Source: Actinomycetes bacterium
Lineage (GTDB): Bacteria > Actinomycetota > Thermoleophilia > Solirubrobacterales > Solirubrobacteraceae
Reading direction: 5' to 3'
Length of the DNA: 16,565 nt
NCBI GenBank assembly: GCA_023405705.1
Contig: JAEXXR010000124.1
Coordinates: forward strand, 1-16,565
The notes below the pieces were generated by a model. That model saw only the letters and a list, made by a program, of their open reading frames with translations. It had not been told where the DNA came from and did no database searches. This document shows, in pieces, positions 1 to 7,000 of the stretch. Numbering within the stretch: the stretch's first letter is position 1; every line of letters begins with the position of its first letter. Position numbers and translations under genes: made by a program.

Positions 1-99
1 GCGCAGGAGGTCTGCGCCGTGCGACCGCGCGACCCGCTCGCGCAGCCCGGGCGGACGCGGCGGCGCGTCGTCGTGCTCGGAGGCGTCGCCGCAGGCCAT
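1..99 (-). CDS. Possible N-terminus of a divergent gene, cut by the window edge
   Basis: An ATG at 99 opens a minus-strand frame of 33 codons that runs off the window without a stop. Third positions are almost all G or C (31 of 33), while second positions are mixed and often A or T. This is the pattern of real genes in this window, and the overlapping plus-strand frame does not show it. The peptide starts MACGDASEHDD and continues into a proline/arginine-rich stretch; I do not recognise a family. No clear ribosome binding site precedes the ATG, and the true start could be elsewhere. If real, the gene is divergent from ctaG and shares the 62-base gap at 100-161. The call rests on codon pattern alone. 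Confidence 0.3.
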   Translation of the reverse strand, partial: MACGDASEHDDAPPRPPGLRERVARSHGADLLR

Positions 100-161
100 C
101 CGAGCAGCGTCGCCGACACCGCAGCGCCCTCTCCACCGCGCGACTGCCACAATCGGCGCAC

Positions 162-1100
162 ATGTCTCCTGAAGCATCGTGGAGCTTCGCGCCGGGGATC
201 GTCATCGGCCTCCTGGTCTACGCCGGCGTCTACGTCTGGCGCTGGCGCGGCTGCCGCACCCCCTCCGAGCCGCATCCGCCGAGCCACTGGCGCCTGCTGT
301 CGTTCCTGCTCGGCATCGCGGCGCTGGTCGCGGCGCTGCTGTCGCCGATCGACCCGCTCGGCGAGCAGATCCTCGCGATGCACATGGTCCAGCACATGCT
401 GCTGCTCGACGTGGCGCCGGTGCTGATCATCCTCGGCTTCACGAAGGTGCTGCTGCGGCCGGCGACGCGCCGCATCCACGAGATCGAGAAGCGCGCCGGC
501 TTCCTCGCCGCGCCGCTGTTCGCGGTGATCTTCTACAGCGCGGCGATGTGGGTCTGGCACATCCCGGCGCTCTACAACGCCGCCGCCGAGCACAGCGCCG
601 TCCACCTCGCGGAGCACGTCACCTTCATCACCGCCGGCTTCCTCTACTGGTGGCACCTGCTGTCGCCGGTCGCGACGCGGCTGCGGCGCGAGGGGACGAC
701 GCCGCTGATCTACATGGTCAGCTCGAAGGTCGCGCTCGGCTTCCTCGGCATCGCGCTGACCTTCGCGCCCGAGGCGATCTACGAGTTCTACAAGGACCAG
801 CCCGAGTACTGGGGCCTCTCCCCCACCTCCGACCAGGCGCTCGCCGGCGCGATCATGGCGATCGAGCAGGCGGTCGTGATGGGCATCGCCGTCGCCTTCC
901 TGTTCGTGCGGATGCTGGGCGAGTCGGAGAAGCAGGACCTGCGCGAGGAGCGCTACGGGACGCCCGAGGACCGCGCCGAGCGGGCAGAGCAGGCGCGCAG
1001 GGTGACGGCGTCCGCGGCGGCCAGCCCGCACCCCGGGGTGATCGAGGTGCCGTCGGGCAGCGTGCCGCGCCGCGCCGGCGGCGACGAGCCCGCGGCGTAG
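162..1100 (+). CDS. ctaG: Cytochrome c oxidase assembly factor CtaG (caa3_CtaG family membrane protein)
   Basis: This is a 312-residue integral membrane protein with about seven hydrophobic segments, near residues 10-27, 44-62, 75-96, 116-134, 150-166, 183-202 and 222-246. The family hallmark is the His-rich third segment (HMVQHMLLLDVAPVLIILG, about residues 72-90), followed by WVWHIPALYNAA and an HLAEHVTF segment. Members of the caa3_CtaG family are needed for assembly of caa3-type cytochrome c oxidase and are thought to act at copper delivery; the His residues are plausible metal ligands. The C-terminal 60 residues are a hydrophilic, charged cytoplasmic tail. No Shine-Dalgarno sequence precedes ATG 162, so a leaderless or very short leader is possible. 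It is the only clear plus-strand gene and converges on the pyrophosphorylase gene. Family certain; exact assembly role inferred. Confidence 0.9.
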   Translation: MSPEASWSFAPGIVIGLLVYAGVYVWRWRGCRTPSEPHPPSHWRLLSFLLGIAALVAALLSPIDPLGEQILAMHMVQHMLLLDVAPVLIILGFTKVLLRPATRRIHEIEKRAGFLAAPLFAVIFYSAAMWVWHIPALYNAAAEHSAVHLAEHVTFITAGFLYWWHLLSPVATRLRREGTTPLIYMVSSKVALGFLGIALTFAPEAIYEFYKDQPEYWGLSPTSDQALAGAIMAIEQAVVMGIAVAFLFVRMLGESEKQDLREERYGTPEDRAERAEQARRVTASAAASPHPGVIEVPSGSVPRRAGGDEPAA

Positions 1101-1110
1101 CGCCGCGGGC
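1088..1110. terminator. Hairpin between convergent genes, with the ctaG stop codon as its loop
   Basis: Perfect 10-bp arms (GCCCGCGGCG at 1088-1097 and its complement at 1101-1110) enclose a three-base loop that is exactly the TAG stop codon of ctaG. The hairpin sits 14 bases past the stop of the convergent pyrophosphorylase gene, so it could serve both transcripts. Neither strand has a T-tract after the stem, so it would be a U-less hairpin terminator or an RNA-end stabiliser. Confidence 0.5.
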
Positions 1111-1124
1111 CGGTTGCGCAGTCG

Positions 1125-2114
1125 CTAGCGGCGGGGCCGCAGGCGGTCGACGATGCCGGTGTTGCCGGCGATCGCGCCGATCAGGATGCCGCCGGCGGTC
1201 AGCTCGGTGCCGGGCAGCACGATCGAGTCCTTCAGCGCGGCGCCGTCGCCGATCACGGCGCCGTCGCCGATCACGAGCGGGCCCTGCAGCCGCACGTCTC
1301 TGCCGATCCGCACGTCGCGGCCGATCCAGACCGGCGGCTCGATCAGCGTCGCGCCGTCGAGCGTGGTGCCCTCGCCGGCGATCACGTCCTCGGCGACGAC
1401 CTCGCCCTCGACCTCGAGCTGCAGCTCGCCGCGCAGCGCGTCGAAGGTGCCGTCCTTCAGCTCCGTCAGCGAGCCGACGTCGTTCCAGTACTCGTCGATC
1501 TCGTGGATGTGGAACGGGACGTCCTGCGCCAGCAGCGCCGGGAAGACGTCGTTGGCCCAGTCGACGAACGGCTGGTCGGGGAAGTAGTCGAAGATCTGCG
1601 GCTCGAACAGGTAGATGCCGCAGTTGCCGAGGTCCGACAGGGCCTCGGATGGCTCCGGCTTCTCCTGGAAGCCGGTGATGCGGCCCTTGTCGTCGTGCAG
1701 GACGACGCCGAACTCGCGCGTGTCCGCGACGCGCTTGACGGCGAGCGTCGCGACGCCGCCGGCCTCGCGATGGCGCTGGACGAAGCGCGTCAGGTCGATG
1801 TCGGTGAGCGCGTCGCCGGAGATGATCAGGAAGGTCTCGTCGCCGAAGAAGTCGGCGCAATTGCGCACGCCGCCTGCGGTCCCGAGCAGCTCCGGCTCCT
1901 CGCGGTAGACGATGCGGTCGCCGAAGTAACGGCGGATCGTGTCCGGGAAGTAGTGGAGGTTGGCGACGATCTCCTCGTAGCCGTGGCGTTCGAGCAGGTC
2001 GACGATGTGCGCCATGACGGGCCGGTCGAGGACCGGGACCATCGGCTTGGGGATCTCGTACGTGAGCGGGCGGAGGCGCGTACCGAGCCCCGCGGCGAGG
2101 ACCATGGCTTTCAT
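1125..2114 (-). CDS. NDP-sugar pyrophosphorylase (nucleotidyltransferase with C-terminal left-handed beta-helix repeats)
   Basis: This 329-residue enzyme transfers a nucleotidyl group to a sugar 1-phosphate, yielding an NDP-sugar and pyrophosphate. The N-terminal domain has the signature LAAGLGTRLRPLT (residues 6-18), the sugar-phosphate lysine motif IPKPMVP (21-27) and the metal-binding GDALTD (100-105). Residues from about 240 form hexapeptide-like repeats (IGRDVRIGRDV, IGDGAVIGDGA). It resembles mannose-1-phosphate guanylyltransferases and glucose-1-phosphate thymidylyltransferases; the base and sugar cannot be decided. An upstream in-frame start at 2159 exists, but the conserved domain begins at the ATG at 2114, which has a weak AGGGT upstream. 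It lies 57 bases after the Rrf2 gene and away from the paralogous enzyme at 6997-8097, so it may serve another glycan. Confidence 0.87.
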   Translation of the reverse strand: MKAMVLAAGLGTRLRPLTYEIPKPMVPVLDRPVMAHIVDLLERHGYEEIVANLHYFPDTIRRYFGDRIVYREEPELLGTAGGVRNCADFFGDETFLIISGDALTDIDLTRFVQRHREAGGVATLAVKRVADTREFGVVLHDDKGRITGFQEKPEPSEALSDLGNCGIYLFEPQIFDYFPDQPFVDWANDVFPALLAQDVPFHIHEIDEYWNDVGSLTELKDGTFDALRGELQLEVEGEVVAEDVIAGEGTTLDGATLIEPPVWIGRDVRIGRDVRLQGPLVIGDGAVIGDGAALKDSIVLPGTELTAGGILIGAIAGNTGIVDRLRPRR

Positions 2115-2138
2115 CCGGGCTGACCCTAGCGCGTCGGC

Positions 2139-2172
2139 GACGCCCGGCGCCTCGCGCATCCGGCCGGGCGCC
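2139..2172 (-). terminator. Hairpin at the end of the Rrf2 gene
   Basis: Arms at 2139-2148 and 2163-2172 pair over 10 positions (8 perfect G-C-rich pairs, one G-U possible when read as minus-strand RNA, one outer pair) around a 14-base loop. The distal arm reaches into the Rrf2 stop codon. No T-tract follows. It could terminate or attenuate transcription between the Rrf2 gene and the pyrophosphorylase gene, but hairpins of this size arise by chance in such GC-rich DNA. Confidence 0.3.
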
Positions 2173-2630
2173 TAGCGGGTGAGCCAGGCGTCCGGGTCGG
2201 CGGTGCGGCCTCTCACGGCCTCCGGCAACGCACCGGAGGCGAGGTCGGCGAGCGTCACGTGCTCGAGCACGTCGCGCAGGCTGGCCCGCACGGCGACCCA
2301 GACGTCGCGCAGCGGCTCGGCCGTCCCCTCGAACGCCAGCTTCTCGGGGCGCTCGCCCGCGACGGCGGCGAGCGGCCCGTCGATCGCGCGGATCACGTCG
2401 GCGACGGTGATCTGGTCGGCCGGGTCGGCGAGGCGGTAGCCGCCCTCCGCGCCGCGTCTGGAGATGACGATGCCGCCCTGGCGCAGCTGCACGAGGATGT
2501 TCTCGAGGAAGCGGAGCGGTATCCCCTGCGCCTGCGAGATGCGCTCGCTCTTGAGCGGGTGCTCGTCGGTGACGGCGGCCAGCTCGACGGCCGCGCGCAC
2601 GGCGTAGTCGGTCTTCGCTGAGATGCGCAC
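2172..2630 (-). CDS. Rrf2-family transcriptional regulator lacking cluster cysteines
   Basis: This 152-residue protein begins with the typical Rrf2 opening MRISAKTDYAVRA and continues with the winged-helix core: IPLRFLENILVQL (recognition region, about 37-49), the wing SRRGAEGGYRLA (57-68), and ITVADVIRAIDGPL (74-87). The start is GTG at 2630, required by this conserved N-terminus; no clear Shine-Dalgarno is visible. IscR-type members bind a 2Fe-2S cluster through three cysteines after the DNA-binding domain. This protein has no cysteine at all, so it cannot use that chemistry and is formally closer to cluster-free members such as CymR. It lies 36 bases after the second adenosylhomocysteinase gene, so control of homocysteine or sulfur amino-acid metabolism is a reasonable inference. 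Family secure; ligand and targets unknown. Confidence 0.88.
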   Translation of the reverse strand: MRISAKTDYAVRAAVELAAVTDEHPLKSERISQAQGIPLRFLENILVQLRQGGIVISRRGAEGGYRLADPADQITVADVIRAIDGPLAAVAGERPEKLAFEGTAEPLRDVWVAVRASLRDVLEHVTLADLASGALPEAVRGRTADPDAWLTR

Positions 2631-2666
2631 GCAGCGGATTGTTCACGACCGGCCGGTCGCGTGCGG

Positions 2667-3851
2667 CTACGTGCCGATCTCCCAGCTGGTGAGGTAGTCG
2701 CGCTGGGCGTCTGTGAGCACGTCGATCTCGACCCCGAGCGACTCCAGCTTCAGCCGCGCGATCTCCGCGTCGAGCGCGCGCGGGACGTCGTGGACGCGCG
2801 CCTCCAGCGTGCCGGCGGAGCGGACGAGGTGCTCGGCGGCGAGCGCCTGATTGGCGAACGACAGGTCCATCACCGCCGCCGGGTTGCCCTCGGCGGCGGC
2901 GAGGTTGACGACGCGCCCTCTCGCGAGCAGGTTGACGCGGCGCCCGTCGGCGAAGGCGAACTGCTCGACGTGCGGGCGCACCTCGCGGCGCTCGCCCGTG
3001 CGCTCGTACAGCGCCGGCAGGTCGAGCTCGACGTCGAAGTGGCCGGCGTTGCAGACGACGGCGCCGTCTCTCAGCGCGTCGTAGTGCTCGGCGCCGATCA
3101 CGTCGCGGCCGCCGGTCGCGGCGATCAGCACATCGGCTCTCGCCGCCGCGAGCGCGCCGCGCGTCACCTCGAAGCCGTCGAGCTTCGCCTCCAGGGCTCT
3201 GACCGGGTCGACCTCGCAGACGACGACGTGGGCGCCGGCGCCCTTCGCCCGCAGCGCGATCCCCTGGCCGCACCAGCCGTAGCCGAAGACGGCGACGACG
3301 CGGCCGGCGAGCAGCATGTTGGTGGCGCGGACGATCCCGTCGAGGACCGACTGGCCGGTGCCGTAGCGGTTGTCGAAGAGGTGCTTGGTCTGCGCCTCGT
3401 TGACGGCGACGATCGGGAAGCCGAGCTTCCCCTGCGCCTCCAGCGCGCGCAGCCGCACGACGCCCGAGGTCGTCTCCTCGGTGCCGCCGACGATCTCGCC
3501 GAGCAGCTCGGTGCGATGGCTGTGGACGCGCGAGACGAGGTCGGCGCCGTCGTCCATCGTCAGCTGCGGCCGCGTAGCCAGGACCGCCTCGATGTGGTCG
3601 TAGTAGGTCGCCATGTCCTCGCCGTGGATGGCGTGGACCTCGGCGCCGTGGCGGTCGACCAGCGCGGCCGCGACGTCGTCCTGCGTGTCGAGCGGATTGG
3701 CGGCGCAGAGGGCGACCTGCGCGCCGCCGGCGATCAGCGTCCGGACGAGGTTGGCCGTCTCGGTCGTGACGTGCAGGCAGACGCCGACGCGGACGCCGTC
3801 GAGCGGGCGCTCGACGGCGAAGCGCTCGCGGATCGAGCGCAGGACCGGCAT
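2667..3851 (-). CDS. Adenosylhomocysteinase of the short archaeal/Thermotoga class (second SAHH paralog)
   Basis: From ATG 3851 this gives 394 residues. The family reaction is reversible cleavage of S-adenosylhomocysteine to adenosine and homocysteine, using bound NAD. Seen here: substrate-site His27 (CLHVTTETA), Asp-Asp at 100-101, GTEETTSG at 123-130, Lys156, Asp160-Asn161, the Rossmann motif GYGWCGQG (190-197) and GHFD with His271. The class markers are NRYGTGQS in place of the bacterial NLYGCR, absence of the roughly 40-residue insert, and a C-terminus YLTSWEIGT instead of KPDHYRY. The usual GHP motif is GNP (Asn323). Homology continues upstream of ATG 3851: the same frame reads DVADLGLAEVGDARIAWADAE at 3914-3852, but no ATG, GTG or TTG starts it. 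An ATG at 3913 is one base out of frame. The true N-terminus is therefore uncertain. It follows ahcY directly, so they are probably co-transcribed. Confidence 0.85.
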   Translation of the reverse strand: MPVLRSIRERFAVERPLDGVRVGVCLHVTTETANLVRTLIAGGAQVALCAANPLDTQDDVAAALVDRHGAEVHAIHGEDMATYYDHIEAVLATRPQLTMDDGADLVSRVHSHRTELLGEIVGGTEETTSGVVRLRALEAQGKLGFPIVAVNEAQTKHLFDNRYGTGQSVLDGIVRATNMLLAGRVVAVFGYGWCGQGIALRAKGAGAHVVVCEVDPVRALEAKLDGFEVTRGALAAARADVLIAATGGRDVIGAEHYDALRDGAVVCNAGHFDVELDLPALYERTGERREVRPHVEQFAFADGRRVNLLARGRVVNLAAAEGNPAAVMDLSFANQALAAEHLVRSAGTLEARVHDVPRALDAEIARLKLESLGVEIDVLTDAQRDYLTSWEIGT

Positions 3852-3927
3852 CTCCGCGTCGGCCCAGGCGATCCGCGCGTCGCCGACCTCGGCCAGGCCG
3901 AGGTCCGCGACATCGTGATTCGGACTT

Positions 3928-5379
<1,452 letters not shown>

Positions 5380-5388
5380 CCCGTTGGT

Positions 5389-5394
5389 TCCTCC
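5389..5394 (-). promoter_or_regulatory. Strong Shine-Dalgarno of ahcY
   Basis: The minus strand reads GGAGGA, nine bases before ATG 5379. It decides the ahcY start against the longer frame reaching 5526, and is one of the best ribosome binding sites in the window, in keeping with a highly expressed housekeeping enzyme. Confidence 0.85.
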
Positions 5395-5405
5395 GGTGTG
5401 CGGTC

Positions 5406-5783
5406 TCAGACGTTGGCGGGCGGCGTGGCAGCTGCCGCGAGAAGCTTCTGGTGCTTGTCCTGCTCCCACCCCAGCCAGTCGCCTGCGGCGACGTGCTCGG
5501 GACGGGCCGGCTCTGCCTCCAGCCACTCCTCCACCGCGCTGCGCAGCTCGGCGTCCGCGCCGAGCCGCTGCGCGAACGCGACGTCGGAGAGGCCGAGCTC
5601 GAAGCGGTCGAGCAGCTCGCGCAGGGTGCGCAGCCGCTGCAGCTCCGCAGCGCCGTAGAGGCGGTAGCCGGACGCCGACCGCGCGGGCACGACGAGGCCG
5701 CTGCGCTCGATGTAGCGCAGCATGCGGGGAGACCAGCCGGTCGTCTCCGCTGACTCGTGGATCGTGAGCGCGTCCGTCGCCAT
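5406..5783 (-). CDS. MerR-family transcriptional regulator, upstream of ahcY
   Basis: This 125-residue protein has an N-terminal winged helix-turn-helix: [20 protein letters not shown] (7-26), the wing [15 protein letters not shown] (34-48), then a dimerisation helix (about 49-75). The remaining C-terminal part is short, ends in [14 protein letters not shown] and an Ala-rich tail, and contains no cysteine, so a thiol-based metal or redox sensor of the MerR/CueR/SoxR type is ruled out. The conserved domain begins near the ATG at 5783, which I take as the start. Shine-Dalgarno is weak (AAGG about 13 bases upstream). The gene precedes ahcY by 26 bases and has a MerR-like dyad just upstream, which suggests autoregulation and control of the ahcY genes. 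Signal unknown. Confidence 0.88.
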   Translation of the reverse strand: MATDALTIHESAETTGWSPRMLRYIERSGLVVPARSASGYRLYGAAELQRLRTLRELLDRFELGLSDVAFAQRLGADAELRSAVEEWLEAEPARPEHVAAGDWLGWEQDKHQKLLAAAATPPANV

Positions 5784-5793
5784 CGGCGCGGCC

Positions 5794-5819
5794 AACCTTA
5801 CCAGAGCTGTGTCAAGGTT
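5794..5819 (-). promoter_or_regulatory. Candidate MerR operator/promoter (26-bp dyad)
   Basis: Minus strand: AACCTT and AAGGTT arms enclose 14 bases centred on AGCT, and 10 of 13 symmetric positions pair. ACCTT/AAGGT half-sites are typical of MerR-family operators, although this dyad is a little longer than the CueR type. TTGACA and TAAGGT both occur inside it on the minus strand but only nine bases apart, so they are not a normally spaced -35/-10 pair. The dyad ends 10 bases before the merR ATG, so a transcript starting at a -10 here would be almost leaderless. Confidence 0.55.
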
Positions 5820-5821
5820 CC

Positions 5822-5951
5822 ACCGAACGCCGCGAGGAACCCGTCTCGCGGCGCCGGACACGACGGGCCGAGCCTCAAGGGACTCCGTCCCGATCGGCTC
5901 GGTCCCGCCGCGCCCGGCATCCACGATACGGGCGCCCTCGCGGCGTTCGGT
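5822..5951 (-). ncRNA. Candidate structured RNA element bounded by perfect 15-bp inverted repeats
   Basis: Arms ACCGAACGCCGCGAG (5822-5836) and its exact complement (5937-5951) close a 130-base region. Inside are a 7-bp stem (5910-5916/5929-5935, 12-base loop) and an 11-bp stem with one bulge (5864-5874/5896-5907), capped by GGGAC/GTCCC with a three-base loop (5879-5883/5887-5891). A competing 9-bp stem, 5828-5836 with 5845-5853, would use the same strand as the outer helix, so two folds are mutually exclusive. The element starts at the stop codon of the isomerase gene and ends just before the merR dyad. It could be a cis-regulatory RNA, the 3' end or terminator of the sugar operon, or a small mobile-repeat remnant. 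I could not match it to a known class; SAH riboswitch core sequences were not seen. Confidence 0.4.
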
Positions 5952-7000
5952 CAGCCGCCTGCCAAAACCGTCTTGAAGCGCTCGATCGCCTCGACCGGGG
6001 TCGGGTCGACGCCCCGCAGGACCGCGACGTAGAGCGAGACGAGGTCGCCGAGCAGCACGAGCGAGACGAGCCGCTCCGTGCGGGTCTCGCCGCGGCCCTC
6101 GACGCGGAAGGAGCTGGCGGCCGTCGCGCTGATCAGGCCGCGCGTCAGCTCGATCCGCTGGCGCACGCGCGGATGCAGGTCGGAGTCGTCGAGGAAGACG
6201 GCGCTGAAGCGGCCGAGGTCGGCCGCGCCCTGCCAGCCGACCAGCTCGTTGTGGTTCAGCTCCGGCAGCTCGGCGGCGAACGCGGGCACCTTCGCGTTCT
6301 CGTTCAGCTGCGTCTTCCAGCGGTAGGCGATCGGCGTCGAGAGGCCGGCTCCGGCGATCTGCGGGATCGTGCCGTGGATTCCGCGCGCGATCTGCTTCGC
6401 GAGGCTGTCGTCGGGACTGTCGGGGCCCCATTCGGCCGCGAGCGACTCGATGTGGGCGGCGGCGACGTCGATCTCGGAGTGGAGCGACTCGGCGGCGCCG
6501 CAGAGCGCGGCGACCTCGAGCGCGACGACGAGCATGTAGCCGACGGCGACGCGCGGCTGGAACATGCCCGGCAGCGGGATCACCGGCACGCCGTCGGCGC
6601 GCGCGGCGGCGGCGAGCTTGCCGCCGGTGGTCGCGACGATCCGCTGGGCGCCGATCACGCCGGCCGCCTCGTAGGCTGCGAGCGTCTCCTCGGTGTTTCC
6701 GGAGTAGCTGGCGCACAGCACCGTCGACGCGTCGGTCGTCCATGCCGGCAGGCCGTAGTCGCGTGCGATCGCGATCGGGCGCGAGGCGCGGTCGCCGAGC
6801 ACGGCGGCGGCGAGCGCGCCGCCGATCGCCGAGCCGCCCATGCCGGCGACGATGAAGCCCCCGGGCGAGTCGTGGGGGGTCAGCTTCGCCGATTCGACGC
6901 GCCACAGCGCGTCCCGCAGGTGCTCGGGCAGGCCGAGCACGTCGTCGACCTGCTTGGAGAGGTCGACCGCTTCGATCGCGTCACGGGTCAGGTCGCTCAA
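5951..7000 (-). CDS. Bifunctional phosphoglucose/phosphomannose isomerase
   Basis: This 349-residue, two-SIS-domain enzyme interconverts fructose 6-phosphate with glucose 6-phosphate and mannose 6-phosphate. Seen: the first SIS phosphosugar loop MGGSAIGG (54-61), SYSGNTEET (98-106), the catalytic Glu in NENAK (233-237), the ring-opening His in NHNELVGW (His250), and the C-terminal DPTPVEAIERFK (332-343). Size and motif order fit the archaeal/actinobacterial PGI/PMI family rather than classical Pgi. Translation starts at TTG 7000, whose bases overlap the upstream TGA stop (TTGA, four shared bases) with GGAG about 10 bases before it, implying translational coupling to the guanylyltransferase gene. 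That context favours mannose 6-phosphate supply for GDP-mannose as its main job (inference). Confidence 0.92.
   Translation of the reverse strand: MSDLTRDAIEAVDLSKQVDDVLGLPEHLRDALWRVESAKLTPHDSPGGFIVAGMGGSAIGGALAAAVLGDRASRPIAIARDYGLPAWTTDASTVLCASYSGNTEETLAAYEAAGVIGAQRIVATTGGKLAAAARADGVPVIPLPGMFQPRVAVGYMLVVALEVAALCGAAESLHSEIDVAAAHIESLAAEWGPDSPDDSLAKQIARGIHGTIPQIAGAGLSTPIAYRWKTQLNENAKVPAFAAELPELNHNELVGWQGAADLGRFSAVFLDDSDLHPRVRQRIELTRGLISATAASSFRVEGRGETRTERLVSLVLLGDLVSLYVAVLRGVDPTPVEAIERFKTVLAGG

Noticed and set aside
19..426. Plus-strand 135-codon frame overlapping the start of ctaG
   Set aside because: It overlaps ctaG in another frame and has the Arg/Ser/Cys-rich composition of a shadow frame.
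1259..1278. Short direct repeat CGCCGTCGCCGATCACG near 1250-1275
   Set aside because: It encodes the hexapeptide-like repeats (IGDGAVIGDGA) of the pyrophosphorylase beta-helix, so it is protein repeat structure rather than a DNA element.
853..3273. Very long minus-strand open frame (806 codons) across several genes
   Set aside because: It is an out-of-frame shadow: the translation is low-complexity Arg/Ala/Gly/Pro, as GC-rich genes give in wrong frames, and the real genes in the same stretch have recognisable motifs.
5380..5526. 49-residue N-terminal extension of ahcY
   Set aside because: The extension overlaps the end of merR in another frame, is Arg/Gly/Ala-rich, and the strong Shine-Dalgarno belongs to ATG 5379.
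5822..5951. SAH riboswitch upstream of merR-ahcY
   Set aside because: A GGCTCGG segment resembles one part of the class, but the conserved GCGCTGC and GGCGCTC-type core segments were not found, and a likely merR promoter lies downstream of the element. Kept only as an unclassified structured element.
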